This document shows positions 10,319 to 21,573 of a stretch of DNA of 64,000 nucleotides, in pieces; position 1 is the first letter of the stretch, and each line of letters opens with the position of its first letter. Source of the stretch: Cololabis saira (taxonomy: Eukaryota; Chordata; Actinopteri; Beloniformes; Belonidae); the NCBI RefSeq assembly GCF_033807715.1, contig NC_084609.1, forward strand, positions 34,272,850-34,336,849, written 5' to 3'. A program made the position numbers and the translations under genes. The notes below the pieces were generated by a model. It saw nothing but the letters and a program-made list of their open reading frames with translations, did not search any database and was not told the origin of the DNA.

Positions 10319-11986
10319 GAACGGACCGACCATATGGACCCAGCGGGAGACTACCTCACCTTTATGGAGTTTTTGCGCCAGGAGGAGTATTGGAACCCCT
10401 TTTGGGGAACACGCCTGGCTCTGGGTGGGCCCAGGAGCCTGCAGGCCCAGGGGAAGCGACGGCGTCAGCCCCAGCCCCAGCCTGTTCCGGTGGGGGCCCT
10501 GGACGCACCTCTTCCTGTTCCCGAGGTGGTCCTGGACGCATCCCAGCCTGTTTCCCCCTTCTGGGGAACACGCCTGGCTCGAGGCGGGCCCAGGGGTTCT
10601 CAGCCCCAGGGGAAGCGACGGCGCCAGCGCCAGCCCCAGCCGGTTCCTGCTCCAGCGGTGGTCCTGGACGCATCGCTCCCTGTTCCTGCTCCAGCGGTGG
10701 TCCTGGACGCATCGCTCCCTGTTCCTGCTCTAGCGGTGGTCCTGGACGCATCGCTCCCTGTTCCTGCTCTAGCGGTGGTCCTGGACGCATCGCTCCCTGT
10801 TCCTGCTCTAGCGGTGGTCCTGGACGCATCGACCCCTGTTCCTGCTCCAGCTCCGAGGACCCGTGCCCCCCCTCAGCCAGCTCCGAGGACCCGTGCCCCC
10901 CCTCAGCCAGCTCCGAGGACCCGTGCCCCCCCTCAGCCAGCTCCTAGGACCCGTGCCCCCCCTCAGCCAGCTCCGAGGACCCGTGTTCCCCCCCAGCCCG
11001 CCCTGGATGTGGACTGTGGGGACATCTGGGATCTGTCCCTTGAGGGGGGGCCAGCGCCCCGGACCCGGGTACCCCCGCAGCCGGCACCTCGGACCCGGGT
11101 ACCCCCGCAGCCGGCACCTCGGACCCGGGTACCCCCGCAGCCGGCACCTCGGACCCGGGTACCCCCGCAGCCGGCACCTCGGACCCGGGTACCCCCGCAG
11201 CCGGCACCTCGGACCCGGGTACCCCCGCAGCCAGCGCCACGGACCCGGGTCCCCACTCGGGCAGCTCCGGGGATCCTCTGCCCCCCGACGCCGGCTCCCC
11301 GCATCCTGTCTGCTCCTGTTCCGGTTCCCCGCATCCTGTCTGCTCCTGTTCCGGTTCCCCGCATCCTGTCTGCTCCTGTTCCGGTTCCCCGCATCCTGTC
11401 TGCTCCTGTTCCGGTTCCCCGCATCCTGTCAGCCCCTGTTCCGGTTCCCCGCATCCTGTCAGCCCCTGTTCCGGTTCCCCGCATCCTGTCAGCCCCTGTT
11501 CCGGTTCCCCGCATCCTGTCAGCCCCTGTTCCGGTACCCCGCATCCTGTCAGCCCCTGTTCCGGTTCCCCGCATCCTGTCAGCCCCGACTCCGGATCCTG
11601 AGGCGGTCCCGCAGCCCTCTGTGCCTGAGGCGGTCCCGCAGCCCTCTGTGCCTGAGGCGGTCCCGCAGCCCTCGGTTCCTGAGGCGGTCCCGCAGCCCTC
11701 GGTTCCTGAGGCGGTCCCGCAGCCCTCGGTTCCTGAGGCGGTCCCAGAGCCCCGTCAGGTTCCCGAGCCCTGTCAAGTCCCCGAGCCACGCCAAGAATCC
11801 CCGTCACGCCCCCCGCCAAGACCCAGGCCTAGGCCTCGGGGACGCCCCCCCGAGCGGTCTCGCTGGTCTGCCCGGTCCCGAGGTCGACCCCCGGAACTTT
11901 GGCCGTGTGTGGCCTGGGCCCTCCTCCAGGCCCCCTCCGCCCACCCTGGGTTAGGACTCTGGGGACATCTGGGATCTGTCCCTTGA
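10313..11986 (+). CDS. Proline-rich tandem-repeat ORF of the LTR element
   Basis: I do not recognise the product. Starts are possible at 10,313 (557 residues, ATG overlapping the LTR end) or 10,334 (550 residues, MDPAG). The first 100 residues hold two copies of a module: GTRLALGGPRSL, then QGKRRRQPQPQPVP. Repeats follow: about five 39-bp units (VVLDASLPVPA-like, 10,645-10,845), about five 30-bp units (APRTRAPPQP, 10,848-10,999), seven 30-bp units (APRTRVPPQP, about 11,050-11,250), about ten 30-bp units (PRILSAPVPV, 11,295-11,590) and six 27-bp units (PEAVPQPSV, 11,598-11,750). A basic Arg/Pro tail follows. The stop lies in the sequence leading into the purine tract. Every repeat unit is a multiple of three. 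Overlapping frames are also open because of base composition, so translation is unproven. Confidence 0.6.
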   Translation: MTERTDHMDPAGDYLTFMEFLRQEEYWNPFWGTRLALGGPRSLQAQGKRRRQPQPQPVPVGALDAPLPVPEVVLDASQPVSPFWGTRLARGGPRGSQPQGKRRRQRQPQPVPAPAVVLDASLPVPAPAVVLDASLPVPALAVVLDASLPVPALAVVLDASLPVPALAVVLDASTPVPAPAPRTRAPPQPAPRTRAPPQPAPRTRAPPQPAPRTRAPPQPAPRTRVPPQPALDVDCGDIWDLSLEGGPAPRTRVPPQPAPRTRVPPQPAPRTRVPPQPAPRTRVPPQPAPRTRVPPQPAPRTRVPPQPAPRTRVPTRAAPGILCPPTPAPRILSAPVPVPRILSAPVPVPRILSAPVPVPRILSAPVPVPRILSAPVPVPRILSAPVPVPRILSAPVPVPRILSAPVPVPRILSAPVPVPRILSAPTPDPEAVPQPSVPEAVPQPSVPEAVPQPSVPEAVPQPSVPEAVPQPSVPEAVPEPRQVPEPCQVPEPRQESPSRPPPRPRPRPRGRPPERSRWSARSRGRPPELWPCVAWALLQAPSAHPGLGLWGHLGSVP

Positions 11987-11997
11987 GGGGGGGGTAC

Positions 11998-12339
11998 TGT
12001 CAGGGTTTGACACTTCCCCCCCAGTGTTTGTAACTTTCAGTTCTGTCTTGCCCCGCCTGTGTCCCATCTGCCCTGATTGTGTCCACACCTGTGTCTCGTC
12101 TTGTCTCGTTATCCCCTCAGTATATCTTGTCTTGTCATTCCTTGGTTCCCTGTCGGTCCGTACTGTTCTCTCCTCCATGTCTCCTCGTGTTTTGGTCCTG
12201 ATCCTGTTTTTGTATTTATCCTGCTCTGCAGCGCTTTGCTTTACCTTTTTGGATTAAAACCCTTTTGTTTTTGAGAACTCCTGACTCCAGCCTCCCTCTG
12301 TCTCCTGCACTTGGGTCCTTTACCAACCAAACCATGACA
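11998..12339 (+). repeat. 3' LTR of the proline-rich element
   Basis: Second copy of the 342-bp direct repeat, followed by the target duplication CAAAC. Identical to the 5' LTR by visual comparison. Confidence 0.93.
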
Positions 12340-12783
12340 CAAACGCTGCCAATGATTTATGTTTAATACTCTTTAAATAGACTGAATATTTTTATCTGTA
12401 TAACTTATTTTCCATATAAATAGAATATTTACATTTTAAACTTGTCTTCTATCAGAGTCCATCAGAAAGGAGACTCTCTTGAACATGAACCCAGCTGTTT
12501 GTCCTTGAAGAGCGACCAGTCAAATGATAGATTGATTAACTTTAAAGGAGACCAACATTCATCTTCAGAGAGGTGAGATGTATTTAAACACATTAAATGT
12601 ATTTAAATCAGTCCTCATGTTAGGAAATGTCCACATGTTTCTTCCTGAGTAGATCTATGTAGTCCTGGACCCCTGTGTTCCTCCATCACCTGATGGTGAT
12701 CTGAGCTTCCTCATAGATCTTCATCCCCTGTCAGGAGCTTTTTCCTCTGGTTGACACATCTGGAGGTCTCACCTTCCAGAGGA

Positions 12784-13065
12784 CTGATCCTGATGATGAT
12801 CCAGAGTTCCTCTAACTGATCCTGATGATGGTCCAGAGTTCCTCTTACTGATCCTGATGATGGTCCAGAGTTCCTCTTACTGATCCTGATGATGGTCCAG
12901 AGTTCCTCTTACTGATGATGGTCCAGAGTTCCTCTTACTGATCCTGATGATGGTCCAGAGTTCCTCTTACTGATCCTGATGATGATCCAGAGTTCCTCTT
13001 ACTGATCCTGATGATGATCCAGAGTTCCTCTTACTGATCCTGATGATGATCCAGAGTTCCTCAGC
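12784..13065. repeat. 32-bp intronic minisatellite, about nine units
   Basis: Unit CTGATCCTGATGATGGTCCA plus GAGTTCCTCTTA, with a G/A variant and one shortened unit. It lies in intron 4 of the disabled NLR. The other NLR copy has just one such unit (about 62,168-62,196), so the array expanded only here or collapsed there. Confidence 0.9.
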
Positions 13066-13403
13066 TGCTTCATGTCTCCATCAGTTGTCCATGTTCCTGA
13101 TCTTGTTGTAACTTTTCACTGAGGTCACATGTTCTCGGTGGATCAGCAGGACTAGTAAACCTTCACCACCACCAGTCCTCTGATGGACTGTCCTCATCCA
13201 AGCAGGACTTCATGGTCCTTCAGCTGGTGTTTGTCTCTGTGAGGACAGACATGATGTGAGCTAATTCTTCCTGGTTCCTCCACAGAGTGGACCAGCAGAG
13301 CTCAGAGTCCCCCAGCGGTCCGTCTGTCCAGCAGCATCAGACACAGCTGGACTCCATATTTCTGGTCTGTACATGAACAACAACTGCTTCTCCTTCTGTT
13401 CTG

Positions 13404-13795
13404 TTGATGTTTGTCTCCATGCTGGTCTCTGGAGACCAGTGGACTGTCAGTCTGTCCATCATGGACCTGATGTTTGTCTCCATGCTGGTCTCTGGAGACC
13501 AGTGGACTGTCAGTCTGTCCAACATGGACCTGATGTTTGTCTCCATGCTGGTCTCTGGAGACCAGTGGACTGTCAGTCTGTCCAACATGGACCTGATGTT
13601 TGTCTCCATGCTGGTCTCTGGAGACCAGTGGACTGTCAGTCTGTCCAACATGGACCTGATGTTTGTCTCCATGCTGGTCTCTGGAGACCAGTGGACTGTC
13701 AGTCTGTCCAACATGGACCTGATGTTTGTCTCCATGCTGGTCTCTGGAGACCAGTGGACTGTCAGTCTGTCCAACATGGGTCTGATGTTTGTCTC
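13404..13795. repeat. 63-bp intronic minisatellite, about six units
   Basis: Unit length is 63 bases (21 codons), with the near-palindrome TGGTCTCTGGAGACCA in each unit. It lies in intron 5. Because the period is a multiple of three and no stops occur, long open frames appear on both strands; these are artefacts of the repeat. The same array in the other NLR copy has about sixteen units. Confidence 0.95.
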
Positions 13796-14128
13796 TGTGG
13801 CAGGGTGCAGGATTGGGGCGTGGTTTGCAGGGGAGAGAGGGAGTGTGGGGGAGTGGCGCACAGGTGACACGGCTGGAACAGCTTACGGTACACAGGTGTG
13901 TCTAATCACTCTCTGTGTATTTCATTAGTGTGCAGGCCCTGGAGACGGGAGAGGACGGAAGCAGAGCGGAGCGGAGGTGCAGCTCTGCTGGCGGTGCTGA
14001 TGCACGGAGAACCTCTGCGAGAGAAAGAAAGAGAGAAACTTTTACTGGTAGAAAGAAATAAAAGATTTCTACCCATATCCCGGTATCTGCTGTCTTGTGT
14101 GACCCCGTAGCAACGAGCAGTGCTACAG

Positions 14129-14146
14129 TGGCGCCCAATGTGGGGC
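14129..14146 (+). promoter_or_regulatory. Primer-binding site, tRNA-Lys type
   Basis: TGGCGCCCAATGTGGGGC starts two bases after the 5' LTR. It matches the primer-binding site known for tRNA-Lys(1,2)-primed retroelements at all but one position. Confidence 0.75.
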
Positions 14147-14153
14147 CTCAAAA

Positions 14154-16275
14154 ATGACAGCGGAACGCGGAGGGGAGATGGAGCGGACAGTGGCGGCCCT
14201 CGCCCAGGTGATGACAGAGATGTCGGCCATGATCCGGAGCCAGGCCGAGCGGCAGACCGCCACCCTGGATGCGCTGGCGGCTCAGCGGCAGGCAGGGGGG
14301 GTCGCCCGCCCGCTCCTTTTGCGGGGGTGGCCCTGCAGAAGATGACCAAGGCGGACGACCCCCTCGCATTCTTGGACACATTCGAGGCGGTGGCGGAGGC
14401 CTGTGATTGGCCGGCGGCGGAATGGGCGGTGCGCCTCCTGCCGCTCCTGGCAGGGGAGGCCCAGATGGCGGCTCTCGCCTTCCCAGTGGCAGCACGCGCC
14501 ACCTATGCCCAGGTGCGGCGGGCGGTGATGGACCGGCTGGGGCGGTCCCCGGAGGACTACCGCCGCAGTTTCAGGGAGCTCAAGCTGGGGCCGACGGACC
14601 GCCCCTACACCTTCGCCCACCAGCTCCACGACACAGCGGTACGGTGGCTGAGGCCCGGCGAGACGGAGGGGGGGGGAAGCGGCTGATGAAGCAGGTGGTC
14701 CTGGAGCAATTCGTGCAGGGGCTCCCCACCCGGACGGCGGCGTGGGTCCGCTGCCATCGCCCGGGGACCCTGCAGGAGGCCATCACCCTTGCGGAGGACC
14801 ACCTGGCGGTCCATCCGGCGGCCCCAGCAGCGGCGGGACCGGCAACGCGTCCCATTACTGCGCCGCGCCGGAGGTTCGCCACAGCCGGGGGTCCGCCAAC
14901 GACCATTACTGCTTCTCCTTTTTCCCCTCCCCAGAGCTCGCACACGGTTCCGCCCGCGCCAACTGACCCTGCGGGGGCCCCTCAAACGCCTGGGCAGGGC
15001 TGCTGGCGGTGCGGCCAGCCCGGACACATCAGGCGGGAGTGCCCGCTGATGGAGGTGAGCCAGGTGATCCAGGTGGCCGGTCCGCCGGCATCCTCCCCAG
15101 ACTCAGGAGGGATGTACCGGGTTCTGGTAAGGGGTATACACTCAGCCTTGGTGGATTCTGGCTGCATGCAGTCGGTAATTCACCAAAGCCTGGTGCGACC
15201 CGAGGAGAAAGACATGTCTATACGCTTCTGTGTGGACTATCGCAAGGTGAATGAGGTGTCCAGTTTTGACGCGTACCCGATGCCTCGGGTCGACGACCTC
15301 CTGGATCGGCTGGGCACGGCTCACTTTTTCACGACACTGGATTTGACCAAGGGCTACTGGCAGATTCCCATGTCTCCAGAGTCTAAGGAGATTACGGCTT
15401 TCTCCACTCCGTACGGTTTGTACCAATTTCGCACACTTCCGTTCAGCTTGTTCGGCCCTGCCATGTTTCAGCGTCTCATGGACAGAGTGCTGCGCCCGCA
15501 TGCTGCGTATGCTGCTGCCTATCTAGAGGATGTCATCATCTACAGTGACAGCTGGGCGGAGCATGTGCGGAAGGTGGGTGCGGTGCTCAGTTCACTGAGA
15601 CAGGCGGGGCTCACGGCCAACCCGAAGAAGTGTGTGGTTGGACGGAGGGAGGTACGGTATCTGGGGTACCACTTGGGAGGCGGGCAGGTTCGTCCCCAGG
15701 TAGATAAGACAGCTGCGATTGCGGCCTGCCCAAGACCCAAGACCAAAAAGGAGGTTAGGCAGTTCTTGGCGGGGTATTATCGGCGGTTCATTCCTGGTTT
15801 TGCCGACCTGTCCAGCCCCCTGACTGACCTGACCCGAAAGGGTGCCTCAGATCCGGTCCAGTGGACGGAGCAGTGCCAGCAGGTGTTTGAGATGGTGAAA
15901 CAGGCCTTCTGTGGGGAGCCGCTCCTTTATACTCCTGACTTTTCTCTCCCTTTTGTCCTGCAGACTGATGCCTCGAACAGAGGGCTGGGGGCCGTTTTGT
16001 CCCAGCAGGTGGAGGGGATGGACCGCCCCGTGCTATACATCAGCCGCAAGCTGTCAGAGAGGGAGGGGCGGTATAGCACGGTGGAGAAGGACTGCCTCGC
16101 CATTCGGTGGGCGGTCGGGTCCCTGCGCTACTACCTGCTGGGGCGCCCATTCACCCTCTGGTCGGATCATGCTCACCTCCAGTGGCTCCATCGCATGAAA
16201 GATACCAATGGGCGGATCACACGTTGGTATCTGGCTTTACTGCCCTTACTGCCGGGGGCTCAGATGACTTCCTGA
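14154..16275 (+). pseudogene. Gypsy gag-pol, frameshifted, internally deleted, no integrase
   Basis: Gag starts at 14,154 and continues in two other frames (14,300-14,680, then from about 14,680), so at least two shifts break it. The nucleocapsid zinc knuckle CWRCGQPGHIRREC is near 15,000. A protease-like segment with LVDSGC (in place of DTGA/DSGA) is near 15,150. RT follows after a deletion that removes its N-terminus: YRKVNEV, TTLDLTKGYWQIP, and YLEDVIIYS, where the usual YxDD catalytic motif reads YLED. RNase H begins with LQTDAS at about 15,958. The frame stops at 16,275, close to the 3' LTR, with no integrase. Dead as an element. Confidence 0.85.
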
Positions 16276-17697
16276 CTTCCTCTCCCGAGAGGGGGGTGGG
16301 GGGGACAGTTGGCTCTAGGTCGGATGGTCCCCGGCCCGAGTCGGGCGATGGGGTTATGTGGCAGGGTGGGGTCCGCAGGGGAGAGAGGGAGTGTGGGGGA
16401 GTGGCGCACAGGTGACGCGGCTGGAACAGCTGACGGTACACAGGTGTGTCTAATCACTCTCTGTGTATTTCAGTAGTGTGTGGGAGAGGACGGAAGCAGA
16501 GCGAAGCGGAGGTGCAGCTCTGCTGACGGTGCTGATGCACGGAGAACCTCTGCAAAGAGACAAACTTTTGCCAGTAGAAAGAAATAAAAGATTTCTACCC
16601 AGATCCCGGTATCTGCTGTCTTGTGTGACCCCGTAGCAACGAGACGTGCTACAGTCTCCAAGCAGGTCTCTGGAGACCAGTGGACGTCAGTCTGTCCAAC
16701 ATGGATCTGATGCTTGTCTCCGTGGCTTCAGTCTGGTTGTGTCCTTCATGTTGTCTTCTGTTTGTGAAGAATGAGCTGAAGAAGATCCAGAGGGGTCTGA
16801 GTCCAGATTACCCAGAATCCCTAGAGCATCTGTTGGAGGGTGAGGATGGAGAGCAGAGGAGCAGCAGAGAGGCGTTTGTGAAGATCACACTGAACTTCCT
16901 GAGGAGAATGAAGCAGGAGGAGCTGGCTGAGTGTCTGCAGAGCAGTAAGAGGATTTCTATGAACATTTAAGCTGCTGGATAAATGACCCAGAATGCCTCA
17001 GGAGATGAACAACATTCACAGATCAGCCACAACATTAAAACCACTGAAAGATGAAGGGAGGAACTCTGCTCATCTTGTTCCAACAATGTTCTGCTGGAAT
17101 CAGATCTGCTTTCTTAATCCACATAAAGGTTATTTTGACCGTTGACAACCAGCTAAACATTTCTGCAGACCAGTCGCCTCCACATGGTCCCAGCACCCCC
17201 CTACAGTAGCACCCTCCCTGTACAGGACAGCAGTGGACCTCAATAAACATGTTTAACCGACCAACACCACAAGACAACTGGAAGATTTTAGTCCTGGTTT
17301 TCCTCTTCCAGGAATCCTGCTGAACTCCAGATTGTCTTGATGGTTCTGCAGATTATTGGATCAGATCATCTTCTGGTGTTTTCCAATCCTAAACCTGGAA
17401 AATCCACTTCACAGACACCACAACAATAACAAGAACACAACAACCCACATACCCACAACCCATCAGGGCTGTACTACTAACATCCTGGTACTAGAAACTC
17501 CAGGACTCCAAATGTTCTTGTCACTTCCACGTCCTGAATGTTCAGAGGTGTTTTGGTGGTAAAAGTGATTCTACACAATATTGGACAGCTCATCGTAACG
17601 TTAGAGTCAATCAGTGTTAGTTCCCATGCTGAATCTTTTAGGAGAATTAAGTTGAACTTTATAAAACACTAATTGTTTTTTTCCCACGTGTATTCAG

Positions 17698-19468
17698 ATG
17701 TTTCTGCTGCAGTTTGTAAAAAGCGTCTGAAGTCTAAGCTGAAGAAGAAGTCCCAGTGTGTGTTTGAGGGGATTGTTAAAGCAGGAAACCCAACCCTTCT
17801 GGAGCAGATCTACACAGAGCTCTACATCACAGAGGGAGGGACTGGAGAGGTCAACGATGAACATGAAGTCAGACAGATTGAAGCAGCTTCCAGGAAACCA
17901 GACAGAGCAGAAACAACCATCAGACAGGAAGACATCTTTAAACTCCCACCTGGAAGAGATGAACCAATCAGAACAGTGATGACGAAGGGAGTGGCCGGCA
18001 TCGGGAAAACAGTCCTAACACAGAAGTTCACTCAGGACTGGGCTGAAGGCAGAACCAACCAGGACATCCAGTTCCTGCTTCCATTCACCTTAAGAGAGCT
18101 GAATGTGCTGAAAGAGTAAAGGTTCAGCTTGGTGGAACTTGTTCATCACTTCTTCACTGAAACCAGAGAAATGTGCAGCTTTGAAGAGTTTCAGGTCATG
18201 TTCATCTTTGACGGTCTGGATGAGAGTCGACTTCCTCTGGACTTCCACAACAATGAGGCCGTGACTGATGTTACAGAGTCCACCTCAGTGGATGTGCTGC
18301 TGACAAACCTCATCAGGGGGAACCTGCTTCCTTCTGCTCGTCTCTGGATCACCACACGACCCACAGCAGCCAATCAGATCCCCCCTGAGTGTGTTTCCAT
18401 GGTGACAGAGGTCAGAGGGACAGAAGGAGGAATACTTCAGGAAGAGGTTCAGAGAAGAGGAGCAGAGCATCATGATCATCTCCCACATCAAGACATCACG
18501 GAGCCTCCACATCATGTGCCACATCCCAGTCTTCTGCTGGATCACTGCTACGGTCCTGGAGAAAGTCCTGGAGAACGTCCTGGAGACCAGAGAGGGAGGG
18601 GAGCTGCCCAAGACCCTGACTGAGATGTACATCCACTTCCTGGTGGTCCAGGCCAAACTGAAGAAGGTCAAGTATGATGGAGGAGCTGCGACGGATCCAC
18701 ACTGGAGTCCAGAGAGCAGGAAGATGGTGGAGTCTCTGGGAAAACTGGCAAACTGGGAAACCTGATCTTCTATGAACCAGACCTGAGAGAGTGTGGCATC
18801 GATGTCAGAGAGGCTTCACTGTACTCAGAAGTGTTCACCCAGATCTTTAGAAAGGAGAGCAGTCTGTACCAGGACCAGGTCTTCTGCTTCATCCATCTGA
18901 GTGTTCAGGAGTTTCTGGCTGCTCTTCATGTCCATCAGACCTTCATCAAGTCTGGAGTCAACCTGCTGGAGGAACAAAGAAACACCATCTGGTGGTTTAA
19001 AACAAGAGCCGTCACTGACCTCTATCAGAGTGCTGTGGACAAGGCCTTACAGAGTCCAAACGGACACCTGGACTTGTTCCTCCGCTTCCTCCTGGGTCTT
19101 TCACTGGAGACAAATCAGAACCTCCTACGAGGTCTGTTGGAGCCAAAACAAAGAAGATCACAGAACAATCAGAAAACAGTTAAATACATCAAGAAGAAGA
19201 TCAGTAAAGAACTGTCTGCAGAGAAAAGCATCAACCTGTTCCACTGTCTGAATGAACTGAACGCTGGTTCTCTGGTGGAGGTGGTCCAACAGTCCCTGAG
19301 GTCAGGACTTCTCTCCACAGATAAACTGTCTCCTGCTCAGTGGTCGGCTCTGGGCTTCATCTTACTGTCATCAGAAGATCTGGAGGTGTTTGACCTGAAG
19401 AAATACTCAGCTTCAGAGAAGGTTCTACGGAGGCTGCTGCCGGTGGTCAAAGCCTCCAAGAAAGCTGT
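17698..19468 (+). pseudogene. FISNA-NACHT exon of the disabled NLR
   Basis: The FISNA segment ([20 protein letters not shown]) and Walker A (GVAGIGKT) are intact, but TAA at 18,117-18,119 replaces an arginine codon of the paralogue just after the NVLKE phrase. Downstream, an 11-bp deletion removes the FTDP region and a second rearrangement changes the segment after LGKLA. The Walker B-like [10 protein letters not shown] survives beyond the stop. The exon ends GCTGT|GTAAGG, the same donor as in the intact copy. Confidence 0.92.
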
Positions 19469-19778
19469 GTAAGGACGAACACGGACACATCTGTTTTAGT
19501 TACAATCACATGTTGTGTTCTTGGAGGAAACCAGTTAAAATAACTATTCAACTAAGTTCAGGTTCATGTGAGACCAGTTCTGCTCAATGATTCATCTCAG
19601 GAAACTTTACATGCAGAGAAGTGAAATGCAGCTTTGATCAAGACTGTAGTGCAGCAACACTTATTTATTAATAGTTGAATTGATCAGTATTCATTTAAAT
19701 TCTATGATTCATTCATTTGTTGATTTAAATGAACAATGTTTAAATTACTTGATTATTTCTCTTCTATCTCCTCTGCAG

Positions 19779-19952
19779 GTTGAGTGGTTGTAACCTCTCA
19801 GAGAACATCTGTGCAGATCTGTCCTCAGTTCTCAGCTCTCAGTCCTCCAGTCTGACAGAACTGGACCTGAGTAACAACCACCTGCAGGATTCAGGACTGA
19901 AGAAGCTGTGTCCTGGACTGGAGAGTCCACACTGTCACCTGGAGTCTCTCAG
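19779..19952 (+). pseudogene. LRR exon 1 of the disabled NLR
   Basis: 174 bases with clean AG and GT borders, encoding one ribonuclease-inhibitor-type leucine-rich unit ([17 protein letters not shown]). It is intact by itself but sits downstream of the NACHT lesions. Confidence 0.9.
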
Positions 19953-21573
19953 GTCAGAATCCACCAAGTGTACAACTGTGGACCGTTACAACTGTGGTTG
20001 ATATTGAAGGATTGTTGATAGGAGTTTTAATAACTGTAACTGGGTCCAGATCGGGTTGAAGTGCTACAGACAGTCGGTCAGAACTGTGTGGATGACGATC
20101 GAGGAGAAGAGCTCCACCAAGTCCACATAAACGTCTGTTTGTACTTTAGTCAGTTTCAGGTTATTTCAGTGATCAAGGTGTTTTTTTCAGTAGAGTATCA
20201 ACAAGTTTGTCCACATGTGGACAATTTTTAAGCTCCCCCTCTCTAATCTGATTTCTTCTCTATCAATGAAAGTTCTCAAATAAGACTTTTGTGTCAGACT
20301 TTGAAATGTTTCCTATTTAATATTGAATTAGTTTCCATAAAATGATCAAACTGGAGCACCAATAACTGTCAAATGGTGACGACCTCAGCAGCAGAAGTGT
20401 GTGTTTTTCTAACCTCGACTCACTCTGTGTCTGGATGTCCACAAGGTGCTGGACTGATCAATATTCTGTCATTGATCCATTTCTGATCATCTGACCTTGA
20501 ATAAAAACCAGCAGATTGTTTCTGGAGATTTCAGAACATTTCAGACCAAACGACGTCGCTGGAAACACGAACGCTGGTTGGTTGAGAAAAGAGTCAGAAA
20601 GTCAAATGCTTATTCAGCTCAAATGAAGCTCATTAAAGTGATCTTTAAAGGGGACCTATTATGGCATTTAATGTATATTTTAAACAGGCCTTGAATGTCT
20701 TAAAAACAATATAAAGCTTGTTTTTTCTACATGAAACAGAAATTCAGCCTGTGGGCCATGTCTCTAGTTTTACCGCTCCTAACCTCATTTTCTGTGCTGG
20801 ATTCTGAGGGGCGGGGAAGCTATGATAATGAGGCTCTGTGCTGATTGGCTGCTTGAATGATGTGTAGCAGGGGAGGGAACAAAGCCTTGCTCCGGCCAGA
20901 AGAGCCGGCTGCGTACACAAAGCGTGTCCCATGCGAGGGAACCTCGGCGACGAAAATAAATTCCATTGCTTCATTTTTTTTTCTATTGGACTGTCCTTAC
21001 TGGCCGCAAGTTTAACGGTTTCAGTGTGGACAGAGAGCGTCCAATGTCACGCAGCTCGACGCGATAGTCGGACGCTCGCATGCAGTTATTAAACGGTGTA
21101 AACGGATCTTAAATCGACGCATACCCTACGCCGTAGGCTCTGCGTTGGTGTAACGCGGAACCATAAATCAGCATTTAGTTACCTGAAGAAGGAACGGGTC
21201 ACCTCGTCTTCACACTAATTCACACAGGAAGATTTCATTTAATTCTAAACAGGTACACCACAGTTATTTACTCCGATCCCTCATCATTTCATTTCTTATG
21301 TTACAAGACAAATGAATCATGTGAACTGTAAAGAAATCACAACACTGAATTTTCACAAATGGCAACTTTATTGTTAAAGAAATAAAAGAACATAAGTTGT
21401 ATATAAATAACATGTATGACCTATTGCTGGCTCAAGGAAGGACCGTGCGTCTTCTGAAGGTGTCGTTGAACAGCTTCAGGTGCTTGGAAGATCTGAAACC
21501 ATGAACAGAAGAAAAATGTATTACTAATAGAGCTCCGCTGTTACCTAACGAGTGAGTGGCTCCGTTAGGGAAC

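Larger units (their letters stand above)
9977..12339 (+). mobile_element. Non-autonomous LTR element with a proline-rich repeat ORF
   Basis: Two 342-bp direct repeats (9,977-10,318 and 11,998-12,339) begin TGTCAGGG and end CATGACA. By eye they are identical, which implies a recent insertion. The flanking 5-bp target duplication is CAAAC (9,972-9,976 and 12,340-12,344). A purine tract, TTGAGGGGGGGG, ends three bases before the second LTR. The 1.7-kb interior contains no recognisable gag, protease, RT or integrase, only one long proline-rich ORF. It lies in intron 3 of the disabled NLR; the other NLR copy has no element at this place. The clade cannot be fixed without pol; gypsy-like ancestry is suggested by the TG...CA ends and a MDPAG start. 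Confidence 0.93.
13796..16653 (+). mobile_element. Defective Ty3/gypsy element with both LTRs
   Basis: The 5' LTR (13,796-14,127, 332 bp) and 3' LTR (16,357-16,653, 297 bp) begin TGTGGCAGGGT and end TGCTACA. The flanking target duplication is GTCTC (13,791-13,795 and 16,654-16,658). LTR indels and substitutions show it is older than the proline-rich element. It inserted inside the 63-bp minisatellite of NLR intron 5. The coding part is frame-broken, with a deletion between protease and RT, and lacks integrase. Confidence 0.95.

Noticed and set aside
10362..11954. Alternative frames overlapping the proline-rich ORF on both strands
   Set aside because: They are open only as a result of the in-register repeats. 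The chosen frame is the only one that starts at the LTR end, includes the module shared with the second copy and ends at the purine tract.
13337..13928. Long open frames on both strands, 164-177 residues
   Set aside because: They lie on the 63-bp satellite. The period is a multiple of three with no stops, so such frames appear automatically.
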